Positions 42,650-51,622 of a DNA stretch of 64,000 nucleotides are shown piece by piece; positions within the stretch are counted from its first letter, which is position 1; the number at the start of each line of letters is the position of its first letter. The translations under genes were made by a program, and so were the position numbers. The notes under the pieces are model-generated. The model was not told the DNA's origin. It saw only the letters and a program-made list of their open reading frames with translations, and searched no databases. Origin of the DNA: Eubacteriales bacterium (lineage in GTDB: Bacteria; Bacillota; Clostridia; Saccharofermentanales; Fastidiosipilaceae); assembly GCA_030537565.1 (NCBI GenBank), contig JAUNVS010000003.1:1-64000 (forward strand), written 5' to 3'.

Positions 42650-45280
42650 ATGGCGATTTTTAAGCGTGACGGTTCGAAACGATCCCGATCTAAACGAGAA
42701 ACGAAGCCGATTCTAATTACGGAGGAACGTCCGAATATGGACGCGGATCTCGAGACTGAGATCGCCCGTGAATCGGATGCGCTTCCGACGTCCGACCGCC
42801 CTGTTATCCATATCCGTCGTCTCGCCGCCCCTGATGAGGAAGTCAATGACGAGCGACAGCCCCAAGCGGAACTCGACCTCCTCCAGGACTTCGATATGAC
42901 GGGGCAGTTGCCACTTCATAGCGGGGGCTTCAATCTCCATACGGAGTTTTCTGAGGAACGAAATTCTGAAGATCCGCTCCTCGCCGGTCGCGGCTCTTCG
43001 GAAGACGCCTCGGTTTGGGAGGCCTACCGCGATTTTGATACCAGTCACTTTGATCCGAATGCGACGAATCTGCCTCCCGTTCATCAGCAGACCTCGGTTC
43101 ATGATTTTGCTCAGCTCGCCCAGCAGGCAGCTCAGGGGCAGTTTATTTATGCCGAACGCATCGAGGATGCCCTCCCGAGTTTCGAGGGGGAGGCGGGAAC
43201 TCAAACGGGTCAGATCTCTGAAGCGATGGGAGAGTATCTCGACACTGACGAGGCGAGGGGATTTGAGCTGGCGGAAATGGCCTCTGATACCGATTCTAAG
43301 CCGTCTCCAGAGACTTACGAAGAAGCTCAGATGGAGGAGGAACCGGAGTCTGAACTGAGCCCAGAGCCCGATTCGATGGCGGCTGCTGGCGAAGCCCTGT
43401 ATGAAGCAGTGCTTGAGGCGAGTGAGCCAGTTTTCGCGATCCCTGAGTTTGAATCTGAGACCCTGGCGCAGACGCGCCGGGTTCCGGAGCTGGAGCGTGC
43501 ACGACTTAGTCAGGAAGAGTCTGAGTTGGTTAATGAGATTGTTTCGGATGCGAAGATTCGCCAGGAAGTGATCGCAGAGGCGGAGCATCCGGCTGGTGAG
43601 GCCCCCCAGCGGCGTTTCTTCTGGCAAAGGCGTACGGAGCCTGTGCACGAAGACGGTCCCGAACGTCATGTGATTGAGCGCCTCCATCCAGAGGCAGACG
43701 GGGACGGGGTGGTTTCGATCGAACGGGTGCCTATCCATGACGAGCAGACTGGTTTGGAGCCTGAAGCTTCTGAGCAGATCTCTGAAGCGGCTGCGCCTAA
43801 TTTTTCGACTGCGTCGATCACGACTGATTCAGAGAAAACAGCAGAGATTGACCTTTCTTCGACGCGCTATGCCTGGGATGAGACGGGTGACTTCGAGACT
43901 AGTTATATGGACGAGTATGCGGATCACTATGGCGAGGAATACGTCGAAGATCCAGAGCTCGGATCCGTCGATGGTCTCAGCGATCCGCTGGAGAATGCCT
44001 TTGATGAGCCGGATTTTGTCGATGCAGGTTACAGTCATGTTCCAGACGCGGAGCATGAGGTGCGGGCTTTTATTCCTGGTATTTATTCGCCACGGGCAGA
44101 GATTCCGATGTCATCTTTTGGCGAGCTGTCGGCCGCAGACGAGAACCTGATTCGTGTGCCACAAACCTTTAGTTTCGAATCCCCGGTAGAGTTCAATCCG
44201 GAGGCTGAGACTGTCGCAAATTCTGTGCCTGGGCCTGATTTTGCAGGATCCTATGAATATGAAATGGGACCCGATGTCTACGATCCTGGCATGGTGGGGC
44301 TTCAGACGGACAGTCCCCCACCTCTTGCGTGGGAAAGCCAAGAGGATTACGATGCAGAACCTGAGCGGATGAGTTTCTGGGGGCGCATGAAGCGCTTCTT
44401 CGGAGGTCGAGGGGCATCGCAAGTTCAGATGCCGACTGGTCCCGTGATTCAAGAGGTTTTGCCTCGCCAAGCTCAGTTGAACAAGACGCCTGAGATTCAA
44501 TCTCAGCGTGACTTGCCTCAGCCAAGCTTTAGAAACCGTAATCCTCAGTACGAGCGCTTGCGTCAGAGAGATCCGATCGATGTCAACTTTGCGAGACGTC
44601 GAGCCCTCAGTAGTCGCCAGCTCGATATCCTCGAGTTGCCCGAAGCGCCTGTTTATGAAATTCCGCTGGAAGAAAAGGAGTTAAACAGCCGCAATATGCT
44701 TTTACCCGCACGCATTGATGTGTTTAAAGATCAGAGTCAGCGTTCGAGCCGCCTCTACGAGGCTCTCTCATGGCTGCGCAGCTTGTTGCTTGCGATTTTA
44801 ATTGGTGTCGTCCTCGTTCAGTACGTCGTTCACCGCAGTGTGGTCGATGGCCGCTCGATGGATCCGACCCTCCATAATGGCGATCAGCTAATTGTCGAAA
44901 AGGTGAGCCGCTATTTCTCATTGCCCGCTTATGGTGAGATCATTACTTTCCGTCATCCCGATACGGAGCATCGTCCGAAGGATTATCTCGTTAAACGCGT
45001 AATCGGACTGCCTGGAGATTTGATTCAGATCAAAGAGGGGGGCGTCTATCGAAATGGCGAGAAGCTGACAGAGGATTACCTCGATCGTTCGGTCCAGACG
45101 CTTGGCGTCGAACGTGGCTTCGATGAGGTCCTCGTGCCGGAGGGGGAGGTTTACGTCCTCGGCGACAATCGTGGTGTCAGCAGTGATTCTCGCTACTTCG
45201 GGTCGATTGATGCATCGCTGATCGAGGGGCATGTACTCATGCGCTTCTATCCCTTCCAGGACTTTGGCTTTCCCCGCTAA
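42650..45280 (+). CDS. Signal peptidase I with ~700-residue disordered N-terminal extension
   Basis: 876 residues; normal Gram-positive type I signal peptidases have about 170-200. The C-terminal ~180 residues are complete: one membrane helix at ~709-729, nucleophile Ser736 in GRSMDPTL, general base Lys782 in YLVKRVIGLPGD, and the GDNRGVSSDSRYFG box. It removes signal peptides at the outer face of the membrane. Residues 1-705 would face the cytoplasm, are rich in Glu, Asp, Ala, Pro and Ser, and show no domain. Basic aromatic patches lie at Arg321 (RRFFWQRR) and Ser575 (SFWGRMKRFFGGRG), much like those of the CPBP protein. The stretch at ~590-700 becomes basic towards the membrane. The start at 42650 follows GAGGTG; lepA follows after 115 bases. 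Confidence 0.9.
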   Translation: MAIFKRDGSKRSRSKRETKPILITEERPNMDADLETEIARESDALPTSDRPVIHIRRLAAPDEEVNDERQPQAELDLLQDFDMTGQLPLHSGGFNLHTEFSEERNSEDPLLAGRGSSEDASVWEAYRDFDTSHFDPNATNLPPVHQQTSVHDFAQLAQQAAQGQFIYAERIEDALPSFEGEAGTQTGQISEAMGEYLDTDEARGFELAEMASDTDSKPSPETYEEAQMEEEPESELSPEPDSMAAAGEALYEAVLEASEPVFAIPEFESETLAQTRRVPELERARLSQEESELVNEIVSDAKIRQEVIAEAEHPAGEAPQRRFFWQRRTEPVHEDGPERHVIERLHPEADGDGVVSIERVPIHDEQTGLEPEASEQISEAAAPNFSTASITTDSEKTAEIDLSSTRYAWDETGDFETSYMDEYADHYGEEYVEDPELGSVDGLSDPLENAFDEPDFVDAGYSHVPDAEHEVRAFIPGIYSPRAEIPMSSFGELSAADENLIRVPQTFSFESPVEFNPEAETVANSVPGPDFAGSYEYEMGPDVYDPGMVGLQTDSPPPLAWESQEDYDAEPERMSFWGRMKRFFGGRGASQVQMPTGPVIQEVLPRQAQLNKTPEIQSQRDLPQPSFRNRNPQYERLRQRDPIDVNFARRRALSSRQLDILELPEAPVYEIPLEEKELNSRNMLLPARIDVFKDQSQRSSRLYEALSWLRSLLLAILIGVVLVQYVVHRSVVDGRSMDPTLHNGDQLIVEKVSRYFSLPAYGEIITFRHPDTEHRPKDYLVKRVIGLPGDLIQIKEGGVYRNGEKLTEDYLDRSVQTLGVERGFDEVLVPEGEVYVLGDNRGVSSDSRYFGSIDASLIEGHVLMRFYPFQDFGFPR

Positions 45281-45395
45281 GTCCTGTAGATTCGCTGGGG
45301 GCAGAGTTGTCAGCCTGCTTTGATGGATAAGCCTTGAGTCCGAAGTGAAGATCGTAGAAGTGATTTTTCTTGTATGACCCAGTTGAAAGGAAGCT

Positions 45396-47207
45396 ATGAG
45401 CTCAGAACGTCAAGACCATATTCGTAATTTCTGTATTATTGCCCACATTGATCACGGGAAGTCGACTCTCGCCGACTGCCTCATCTCGGAGACGGGTTTG
45501 TTGACCGATCGAGAAATGCAGCATCAGGTCCTCGACAATATGGAGATCGAGCGTGAGCGTGGGATCACGATTAAGGCCCAGGCAACGACGATGTTTTATC
45601 GGGCGGATGACGGTGAGACCTATGAGCTGAATCTCATCGATACACCGGGACACGTCGATTTTAACTATGAAGTTTCTCGTTCGCTCGCGGCCTGTGAGGG
45701 TGCGATTCTCGTCGTCGATGCGGCGCAGGGGATTGAAGCCCAGACGCTCGCGAATACTTACCTCGCGGTCGACCATGGCCTCGAGGTCCTGCCTGTCATT
45801 AACAAGATTGACCTGCCTGCGGCGGATCCTGAAGCGGTGAAAAATGAGATTGAGGAGGTCATCGGCATTGATGCCTCTGAGGCACCCCTGATTTCTGCGA
45901 AGAATAAGCTGAATATTCACAGCGTGTTGGAGGCGGTCGTGCGGAATTTACCGCCGCCGTTCGGGGACGAAGAAGCGCCCTTAAAGGCGTTGGTCTTTGA
46001 TTCCGAATACGATGCCTACCGAGGCGTGATCGTCCACCTCCGAGTATTCGAGGGCTCACTAAAGCGTGGTGACGAAATCTATTTCATGCACACGCAGAAG
46101 TCTTTTATAGTTAATGAAATTGGTGTATTTAAGGCGGGTGAACCGATTCCGGGAGGCAAGCTCGATGCTGGTAATGTCGGGTTTATCGCCGCGTCGATTA
46201 AGAATGTCCGCGATTCAAAGGTCGGTGACACTGTGACACTGAAGTCCCGGCCCTGTGCGGCGGCCCTGCCAGGGTATAAAGAAGCGGTTCGCATGGTTTT
46301 CTGCGGGCTCTATCCGACGGATTCGGCCCGCTATAACGATCTGCGCGAGGCCCTCGAGAAGCTCCAGATTAACGATGGTTCGCTCTCGTTTGAGCCCGAG
46401 ACGTCCAAAGCCCTGGGTTTCGGATTTCGCTGTGGCTTCCTGGGCCTACTCCATTATGAAATTGTCCAGGAGCGCCTCGAGCGCGAGTTTAATCTCGACC
46501 TGATTTCAACGGCCCCCTCGGTTGTGTATAAAGCGATCATGAACGACGGCTCTGTCCTCCTCGTCGACAATCCGACGAATATGCCTAATCCGAGTGAGGT
46601 CGATGAGATGCAGGAGCCAATCGTCGATGCGACGATCATGACGCCGACGGATTATATTGGAAACATCATGGAGCTCTGCCAGGATCGCCGGGGTACTTTT
46701 ATCAACATGGAGTACCTCGATGAGACCCGTGTTGCGATGCACTATGAGATGCCGCTAAACGAGATCATCTATGATTTCTTCGATGCCCTGAAGAGTCGTT
46801 CGCGCGGCTATGCATCCCTCGACTATGAGATGAAGGATTATCGCAGTAGTCAGTTGGTCAAACTCGACATTCTCCTCAACGGAGAGGTGGTTGATGCCCT
46901 CTCGTTTATCCTCCATACGGAAAAGGTCCAGACGCGTGCCCGTAAGATGTGCGAGAAGTTAAAGGAGCATATCCCGCGCCAGATGTTCGAAGTCCCGATT
47001 CAGGCAGCGATCGGCGGCAAGATCATCGCACGTGAAACCGTACGTGCGTTTAGAAAAGACGTGCTCGCGAAGTGCTACGGTGGTGATATTAGCCGTAAGA
47101 AGAAACTCCTCGAGAAGCAAAAAGAGGGGAAGAAGCGAATGCGCCAAGTCGGCTCCGTCGACGTCCCCCAAGAAGCCTTTATGTCGGTTTTAAAACTCGA
47201 TTCCTAA
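45396..47207 (+). CDS. lepA: Elongation factor 4 (LepA)
   Basis: 603 residues. GTPase motifs [17 protein letters not shown] and NKIDLP; EF-G-like domains II, III and V; and the LepA-specific C-terminus with [14 protein letters not shown] upstream of it. It is a ribosome-associated GTPase. The start at 45396 follows AAAGGAAG. A clear terminator ends the transcript. Confidence 0.97.
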   Translation: MSSERQDHIRNFCIIAHIDHGKSTLADCLISETGLLTDREMQHQVLDNMEIERERGITIKAQATTMFYRADDGETYELNLIDTPGHVDFNYEVSRSLAACEGAILVVDAAQGIEAQTLANTYLAVDHGLEVLPVINKIDLPAADPEAVKNEIEEVIGIDASEAPLISAKNKLNIHSVLEAVVRNLPPPFGDEEAPLKALVFDSEYDAYRGVIVHLRVFEGSLKRGDEIYFMHTQKSFIVNEIGVFKAGEPIPGGKLDAGNVGFIAASIKNVRDSKVGDTVTLKSRPCAAALPGYKEAVRMVFCGLYPTDSARYNDLREALEKLQINDGSLSFEPETSKALGFGFRCGFLGLLHYEIVQERLEREFNLDLISTAPSVVYKAIMNDGSVLLVDNPTNMPNPSEVDEMQEPIVDATIMTPTDYIGNIMELCQDRRGTFINMEYLDETRVAMHYEMPLNEIIYDFFDALKSRSRGYASLDYEMKDYRSSQLVKLDILLNGEVVDALSFILHTEKVQTRARKMCEKLKEHIPRQMFEVPIQAAIGGKIIARETVRAFRKDVLAKCYGGDISRKKKLLEKQKEGKKRMRQVGSVDVPQEAFMSVLKLDS

Positions 47208-47236
47208 GGTGGTCCATCCAATTTTTAGAGATGAAG

Positions 47237-47271
47237 AATCCCTCCGAGCTCGAGGCCCTGGAGGGATTTTT
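47237..47271 (+). terminator. Terminator of lepA
   Basis: AATCCCTCC pairs with GGAGGGATT; T run at 47267-47271. Confidence 0.85.
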
Positions 47272-47340
47272 CATGGATTAATTTAATCCTTCGGCGAGAA
47301 AGCCAGCGCCGAAGCGCAACTCAGGCGTTCAGGGCAGACT

Positions 47341-48027
47341 CTAAAATATGTCCTCAGCAAGCTCTTTTGGATCGAGGAGTAGGACTTCTATCTTTTCCGC
47401 TGCCTTAAGACTGAGTTCGAAGCTTTTCTCGGGCTGGGCGAGATTACGCATCTTCAGGGGCCCACCGTAGTCACCAAACTCGAGCAGCTCGAAGCAGTCT
47501 CCAACGTGGAGATTCAGCTTGTCGAGGTAGTTCAAGAGGTCATAGTCCTCGTCGATGCGAGCGATCTCGACGTGGTCGAAGAGATCAGTGTCTGTCAGCT
47601 TAACGAGGTCACGTTTATCGTCAAGAAGACCTGGACGCGGAACCTGGGCGCCGTGGGGGCAGTGCTCGGGATAGTTTAGGAACTGGTCGAGATGCTCCAT
47701 CAGTTTCGGCGATGTCGCGTGCTCGAGAATATCGGCCTCGCGGTGCGCTTCGCTGGTGCGGTAGCCGAGGTGCTCGACGAGAAAGACTTCCCAGAGTTCA
47801 TGACTGCGTACGAGATCGGTGCAGATTTGAATTCCCTTTTCTGAAAGTCGAACGCCATGGTAGGGTTCATACTTCAGGAGACCCTCACGGGTGAGGCGTC
47901 CGAGCATCTCAGTCACTGAGGCGCTCTGGACGTTCAGTCGCTGAGTAATCTCTTTCATCGGGACACGGCGTTCGCGTCCACCGAGGTACCAAATTGCCTT
48001 TAAATATTCTTCGCGATTCGATGTCAT
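47341..48027 (-). CDS. DtxR/MntR-family metal-dependent repressor
   Basis: 228 residues. Winged HTH (REEYLKAIWYL...VQSASVTEMLGRLTREGLL), a dimerisation/metal domain with HREADILEHATSPKLMEHLD and C-P-H-G, and a C-terminal FeoA/SH3-like domain. The length is that of three-domain DtxR/IdeR/TroR types rather than short MntR. It should repress genes when Mn2+ or Fe2+ is plentiful. Candidate target: the divergent small-transporter pair, with a palindrome between them. The start at 48027 follows AAAGGAAG. Confidence 0.88.
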   Translation of the reverse strand: MTSNREEYLKAIWYLGGRERRVPMKEITQRLNVQSASVTEMLGRLTREGLLKYEPYHGVRLSEKGIQICTDLVRSHELWEVFLVEHLGYRTSEAHREADILEHATSPKLMEHLDQFLNYPEHCPHGAQVPRPGLLDDKRDLVKLTDTDLFDHVEIARIDEDYDLLNYLDKLNLHVGDCFELLEFGDYGGPLKMRNLAQPEKSFELSLKAAEKIEVLLLDPKELAEDIF

Positions 48028-48355
48028 GGAAACTTCCTTTCCAGCTTAATAGGATCGCTCAAGCCGTGACACTGGGTCAAGGACAGGAAGCGATATAAAT
48101 GCTAACTAAGCATATTAAAGCAGATTTTCAAGCTGGATAGGCTGCAAAGAGTACGTTCTCATGAAACTTTTAGAGAAATTCCTAAATATATTTTTGAAAA
48201 TGCTGAAGTTTTTTAAGTTAGCCAGTAAAAACCAGGACAGAATTATCAGCGCACATGTACTATTATAGGTAGTGAACCACGTAGAATCTCGGCCAGATGG
48301 GGCACCTCAGCCCTGGTATAAGACTCTGACCGAATCCAGTAAAGGAGCTTCGCGC
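48028..48355. other. 328-base divergent intergenic region
   Basis: AT-rich. It contains the palindrome at 48099-48113 and TATTAT-like hexamers near 48259-48265 for the rightward gene. A GTG at 48272 could extend that gene by 28 codons but has no ribosome site. No other gene is seen. Confidence 0.6.
48099..48113. promoter_or_regulatory. Candidate metalloregulator operator ATGCT-AACTA-AGCAT
   Basis: A palindrome with 5-bp arms inside TAA..ATTA, 71 bases before the DtxR-type start codon. On the minus strand its core TTAGTTAGCAT resembles the T-T-A-G/T-T-A-G-C pattern of DtxR-family boxes. The link to the regulator is inferred from position. Confidence 0.4.
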
Positions 48356-49210
48356 ATGTTTAGAGATTCCAAAGGCGCCAGTTGGAAGGCGATTTTAGCG
48401 AGTGTGATCTTCACCATCATCCTGGCCCTGATCGCCACCTTCCAAAAATGGACGGCCTTGCAGTTTAACAATTCGACCCTCGTTACCATCCTTTTCATCA
48501 TCACTCTCGTCCTCTATGGACTCTTCTCTCTAGTTTGGCAGGAGCTCAACCATTACATTTCCCTGAGGCTTGGACGCCTGATCCGGGCGACCTCACTTTT
48601 CTGGATCATTGTCGCCGCCATTGTTTTCTACGGCGAGCGCCTCAGTTCACATGTCTGGATCGCTGCGGTCTTTATTTTCGCAGGCATCCTATTTGCCCAG
48701 GCGGGTTCTGTTGAAAATGAGGATGAGGGTCGAGCGAAGTACCGGCACTTTATGGGCGATGTTTTCTCTGCGCCAGCCTATCTCGATTTCGGAGCGCGCG
48801 GTGAGGACAGCAAGCTCTTGAATTCCGCGGCGAGTTTTTACCATAAGCGTAAGACGGAGCTCGCTGAGCGCCGTATTCGCCGTGAGGCGGAGCGCCAGGC
48901 TCGAGCCGAGATGGAGGCAGCGAATGCTAAGCGCCTCGCTGAGGCGGAGAGTAAGCAGACGCCGATGGCTGCTGCAGCGCCGGGTGCAGCTGTGAGGAAT
49001 GCACCCGAGACCTCGTCTTCTGAGAAAAGTGCCTTAGATCCAGTAGATCTTGAGGCGGCAAAGGCGGCCGCCGACGCGGTCCGTGAAGCCCATGCGGCAG
49101 AGGCTGAGATACAGGCCGCAAACCCCGCTACGGGGACAGCGGGTTCGACGTCCGAGGGCGATCATCGCGTCGTAGATCATCCGCAGGACATCCAAAAGGA
49201 GGAGAAGTAA
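48356..49210 (+). CDS. EamA/DMT-like half transporter with long charged C-terminal tail
   Basis: 284 residues from ATG 48356 (AAAGGAG eight bases upstream). Four membrane helices fall in the first ~125 residues; R-L-I-R-A-T-S-L-F-W and F-Y-G-E-R-L-S-S-H-V-W-I-A-A-V-F-I-F-A-G-type sequence matches the second half of an EamA/SMR unit (conserved Glu in G-E-R-L). The last ~150 residues are Ala/Glu/Arg-rich, probably coiled coil and then disordered, and cytoplasmic. The stop codon is four bases before the next gene, whose ribosome site lies in this gene's end, so the two are coupled and probably pair. The substrate is unknown; the metalloregulator next door hints at metal or metallophore export. 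Confidence 0.7.
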   Translation: MFRDSKGASWKAILASVIFTIILALIATFQKWTALQFNNSTLVTILFIITLVLYGLFSLVWQELNHYISLRLGRLIRATSLFWIIVAAIVFYGERLSSHVWIAAVFIFAGILFAQAGSVENEDEGRAKYRHFMGDVFSAPAYLDFGARGEDSKLLNSAASFYHKRKTELAERRIRREAERQARAEMEAANAKRLAEAESKQTPMAAAAPGAAVRNAPETSSSEKSALDPVDLEAAKAAADAVREAHAAEAEIQAANPATGTAGSTSEGDHRVVDHPQDIQKEEK

Positions 49211-49214
49211 GACC

Positions 49215-49574
49215 ATGGAATTTACATTCATCTGCGGCCTCGTCGCCGTTCTCATCGCCGTCCTCGGCCAAATCCTAATTCAACACGAAGAGCGAAACCA
49301 AGGTGGCTCCAAATTCTTTAATAAATTCAACATCTTCGTCTTACTCTCGTGGGTCCTGATGATCGTCGCCACCTTCCTCACCACTGTCGCGTTTACGCGC
49401 TGGCCACTCTCCTACGCTGTATTGATGGCGGGCATCGACGTCCTACTCCTTAACATCCTAAATGCCCTCCTCTTCGATAAGAAACTCTCGAAAAAGAGCC
49501 TCATCGGCATCCTCCTGATCACCATCGGAGTCGTCATCTTTCTGATGCCATCTTCCGAGGGCTTCTGTTTCTAA
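49215..49574 (+). CDS. SMR/EamA-like half transporter, partner subunit
   Basis: 119 residues with four membrane helices (about 4-22, 36-57, 63-85, 93-112), size and layout of a small multidrug-resistance/half-DMT subunit. Conserved features include the L-S-Y-A-V-L-M-A-G segment and the final L-I-G-I-L-L-I-T-I-G-V-V-I helix. The ribosome site GGAGGAG lies inside the preceding gene. With that gene it would form a hetero-oligomer equal to one EamA transporter. Confidence 0.75.
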   Translation: MEFTFICGLVAVLIAVLGQILIQHEERNQGGSKFFNKFNIFVLLSWVLMIVATFLTTVAFTRWPLSYAVLMAGIDVLLLNILNALLFDKKLSKKSLIGILLITIGVVIFLMPSSEGFCF

Positions 49575-49596
49575 GTTATAGTTGCCGAAAAAAATT

Positions 49597-49632
49597 AAGA
49601 ACTGGCGGAGGAGCTTCGCCAGTTCTTTTTTA
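49597..49632. terminator. Bidirectional terminator
   Basis: AAGAACTGGCG/CGCCAGTTCTT with A7 on the left and T6 on the right. It serves the transporter pair and the converging lipoprotein gene. Confidence 0.9.
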
Positions 49633-49662
49633 CACCAAAGTAGGCGTCACTTCGTTCAGCGC

Positions 49663-50277
49663 TTATTTGTCGAAGAGTTCACTGTCATAGATTGTGTAGT
49701 CGCAGCGATAGATAAAGAGGTAGCGGCCATCGATCAGCAGTGCCGTTGACTTAGGAACATCGGTCTTATCCAGTGAAACTTTTTTACCGGCAAATGTTGC
49801 AAGGGGGCTACCGTTTTGCGAACGGATGAGGATGATCTTTTGTCGTCCGGTGAACTTGTTGGCGAAGTCGTGGGCGAGGCGGTTAATGATCGGAATCGAA
49901 CGGTCGAGGTTGTCGACGTGCACGTGTTGATCGAAGGTTTCGAAAAGATTCTCGAGTCCATCTTCATAGAGGATGAGACTTGAGCCGACGTGGGTGAGCT
50001 CGTGCTTGCCGATACTAACGGTGACCACTGGGGAGTCGCCACTTTCCTCACTACTGTCAAAGGTCGTGTTGCGACGAATTGAGACGTTGTTTCCATGGAG
50101 ACTGTCAATCACACGGCTGTTTTCGTCATAACTGTGGAGGGTCATCGAGAGGCCGACGAAGTTCTGTTCAAAATTTTTAATCTTCATCCGCCAAGACTGG
50201 CAGGCGCTGAGGCTCCAAAAGCTGAGGGCTAGGCTAAAGATAAGAACTAGACTGAGATGTCGCTTGCGAATATTCAT
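49663..50277 (-). CDS. DUF5052-like lipoprotein
   Basis: 204 residues. Signal sequence and lipobox S-L-S-A-C (Cys26). The mature N-terminus (M-K-I-K-N-F-E-Q-N-F-V-G-L-S-M-T-L) followed by Y-D-E-N-S-R-V-I-D matches what I recall of DUF5052 lipoproteins, which have K-N-F-E-S-x-x-x-G-L-x-R-T. About 50 extra residues follow. Function unknown. The start at 50277 has AGGGAG nine bases away. Confidence 0.7.
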   Translation of the reverse strand: MNIRKRHLSLVLIFSLALSFWSLSACQSWRMKIKNFEQNFVGLSMTLHSYDENSRVIDSLHGNNVSIRRNTTFDSSEESGDSPVVTVSIGKHELTHVGSSLILYEDGLENLFETFDQHVHVDNLDRSIPIINRLAHDFANKFTGRQKIILIRSQNGSPLATFAGKKVSLDKTDVPKSTALLIDGRYLFIYRCDYTIYDSELFDK

Positions 50278-50392
50278 GAACTAATCTCCCTTTCACTAAA
50301 CTGTCCTAATCATATAGAATCGATTCTGAAAAGAAAGCCAGACGGCTGCCTGCCATGTGCTGTGAGCCGAGAATAGGGAAGGGGCCTGACAC

Positions 50393-51583
50393 GTGAATCG
50401 TCTAGATTATATAGATAACGAGAGTGACCTGATCTTTGCTTGGTCGACGATTAGCCCTCGGGATCGACATCGGATTCAGCGGCATCTCCAATTGCCACGG
50501 AGTGAAAAAGAGGGCCGTTTTTCGATCGGTGTCGACCGCTATTCCTTTCTCCACTACCGTTTCCAGCAGTACCTCGAATCCCACAGTGCCCGATGGCGGG
50601 ATCTCCTATGCCAGTTCTTCGAGTGTCGGGATCCCCTCATCGATGATTTTGCTAGTCTCGAACCCTACAGTCTTTTGGAGGAGACTTTGAACTACGGTTT
50701 CGTCTATAGCTATCTCGACATCGAGAAGCAGATCCGCTTCTGGATGCCGCCGACCTTTCGAGCCATGCTCAGGCACCCACGGATGGCCAGTCTTCGCGTC
50801 GGTGCTGAGGTCGACCTCGGACAGTTCGAGCGAAGTGGTCGGCGACTGGTCCTCGAGGACGTCGAGGCTGAGCCGCCGACGAGTGAGGGCCTCGAAGTTG
50901 CTGCGATTTTTGATTTTTTGCGTGACTTGCTTCGCCTCTATGGCCGGATCCAGGTCAGTGAGTGGCAGGATGCCATTAAGACTCGCTTTGGCGTAGATCT
51001 GTCCCGTCAGTGGATGCAGGCGATTGTCAGCCATCTCCTCTGGTCCTATCCGGACTTTGCCCACGATGGCGATCTCATCTATCTCGCGAGCCTCGAGCGC
51101 TACCGCAGTTATCTCGAACTCGTCGACCTCAGTGGCGGCGAGCCGCGCGAGCTTCCAGCGCGTCAGGACGAGATCCCGGCCTACCTCCTCTATGATCCCA
51201 ATGAGGCGGCGACGGCAGTCCTCACCCGTTTTATGCGAAGTTATCCACAGCTCTTGAATTACCAATACCAGCGCAGTAGTTTTGAACTCAATCTTTCCAA
51301 CCACTTTTTGAATCCGAATTTCCGTTTTGAGATGAGCCTTTGCACCTGGATGAACCGCCTCGTCCTCGCCCTCCAAACTCAGGCTCGTCCATTTGACCTC
51401 GTCCTCAGTCGCTTCGTTAACCACGAGGGCATGTATTTTCAGAATGTAGAGATCCGGGCCCGGTGGCTCACCGCTGTTCGCAACTTCCATCGGAACTTGC
51501 CCGCTTGGTATCTAAAGGGTCAGGCACCAGCGAGTCTCTGGCCAGAACTTGAAGAAAAAAGTGAAACGGGGAGCAGAAGCTGA
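50393..51583 (+). CDS. Cytoplasmic protein, unknown family
   Basis: 396 residues, no signal peptide or membrane helix. Rich in Leu, Arg, Tyr and Phe, mostly alpha-helical in appearance; the start of the second half (about 165-225, I-F-D-F-L-R-D-L-L-R-L-Y-G-R-I then a helix-turn-helix-like stretch) could be a winged helix. I do not recognise it. The start is GTG 50393 behind AGGGAAGGGG. The prolyl-peptidase-like gene follows after 39 bases on the same strand. Confidence 0.7.
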   Translation: MNRLDYIDNESDLIFAWSTISPRDRHRIQRHLQLPRSEKEGRFSIGVDRYSFLHYRFQQYLESHSARWRDLLCQFFECRDPLIDDFASLEPYSLLEETLNYGFVYSYLDIEKQIRFWMPPTFRAMLRHPRMASLRVGAEVDLGQFERSGRRLVLEDVEAEPPTSEGLEVAAIFDFLRDLLRLYGRIQVSEWQDAIKTRFGVDLSRQWMQAIVSHLLWSYPDFAHDGDLIYLASLERYRSYLELVDLSGGEPRELPARQDEIPAYLLYDPNEAATAVLTRFMRSYPQLLNYQYQRSSFELNLSNHFLNPNFRFEMSLCTWMNRLVLALQTQARPFDLVLSRFVNHEGMYFQNVEIRARWLTAVRNFHRNLPAWYLKGQAPASLWPELEEKSETGSRS

Positions 51584-51622
51584 ACTCCCCTCTGATGGAT
51601 TTTCAGAAAGGAAAGCTCGTTT

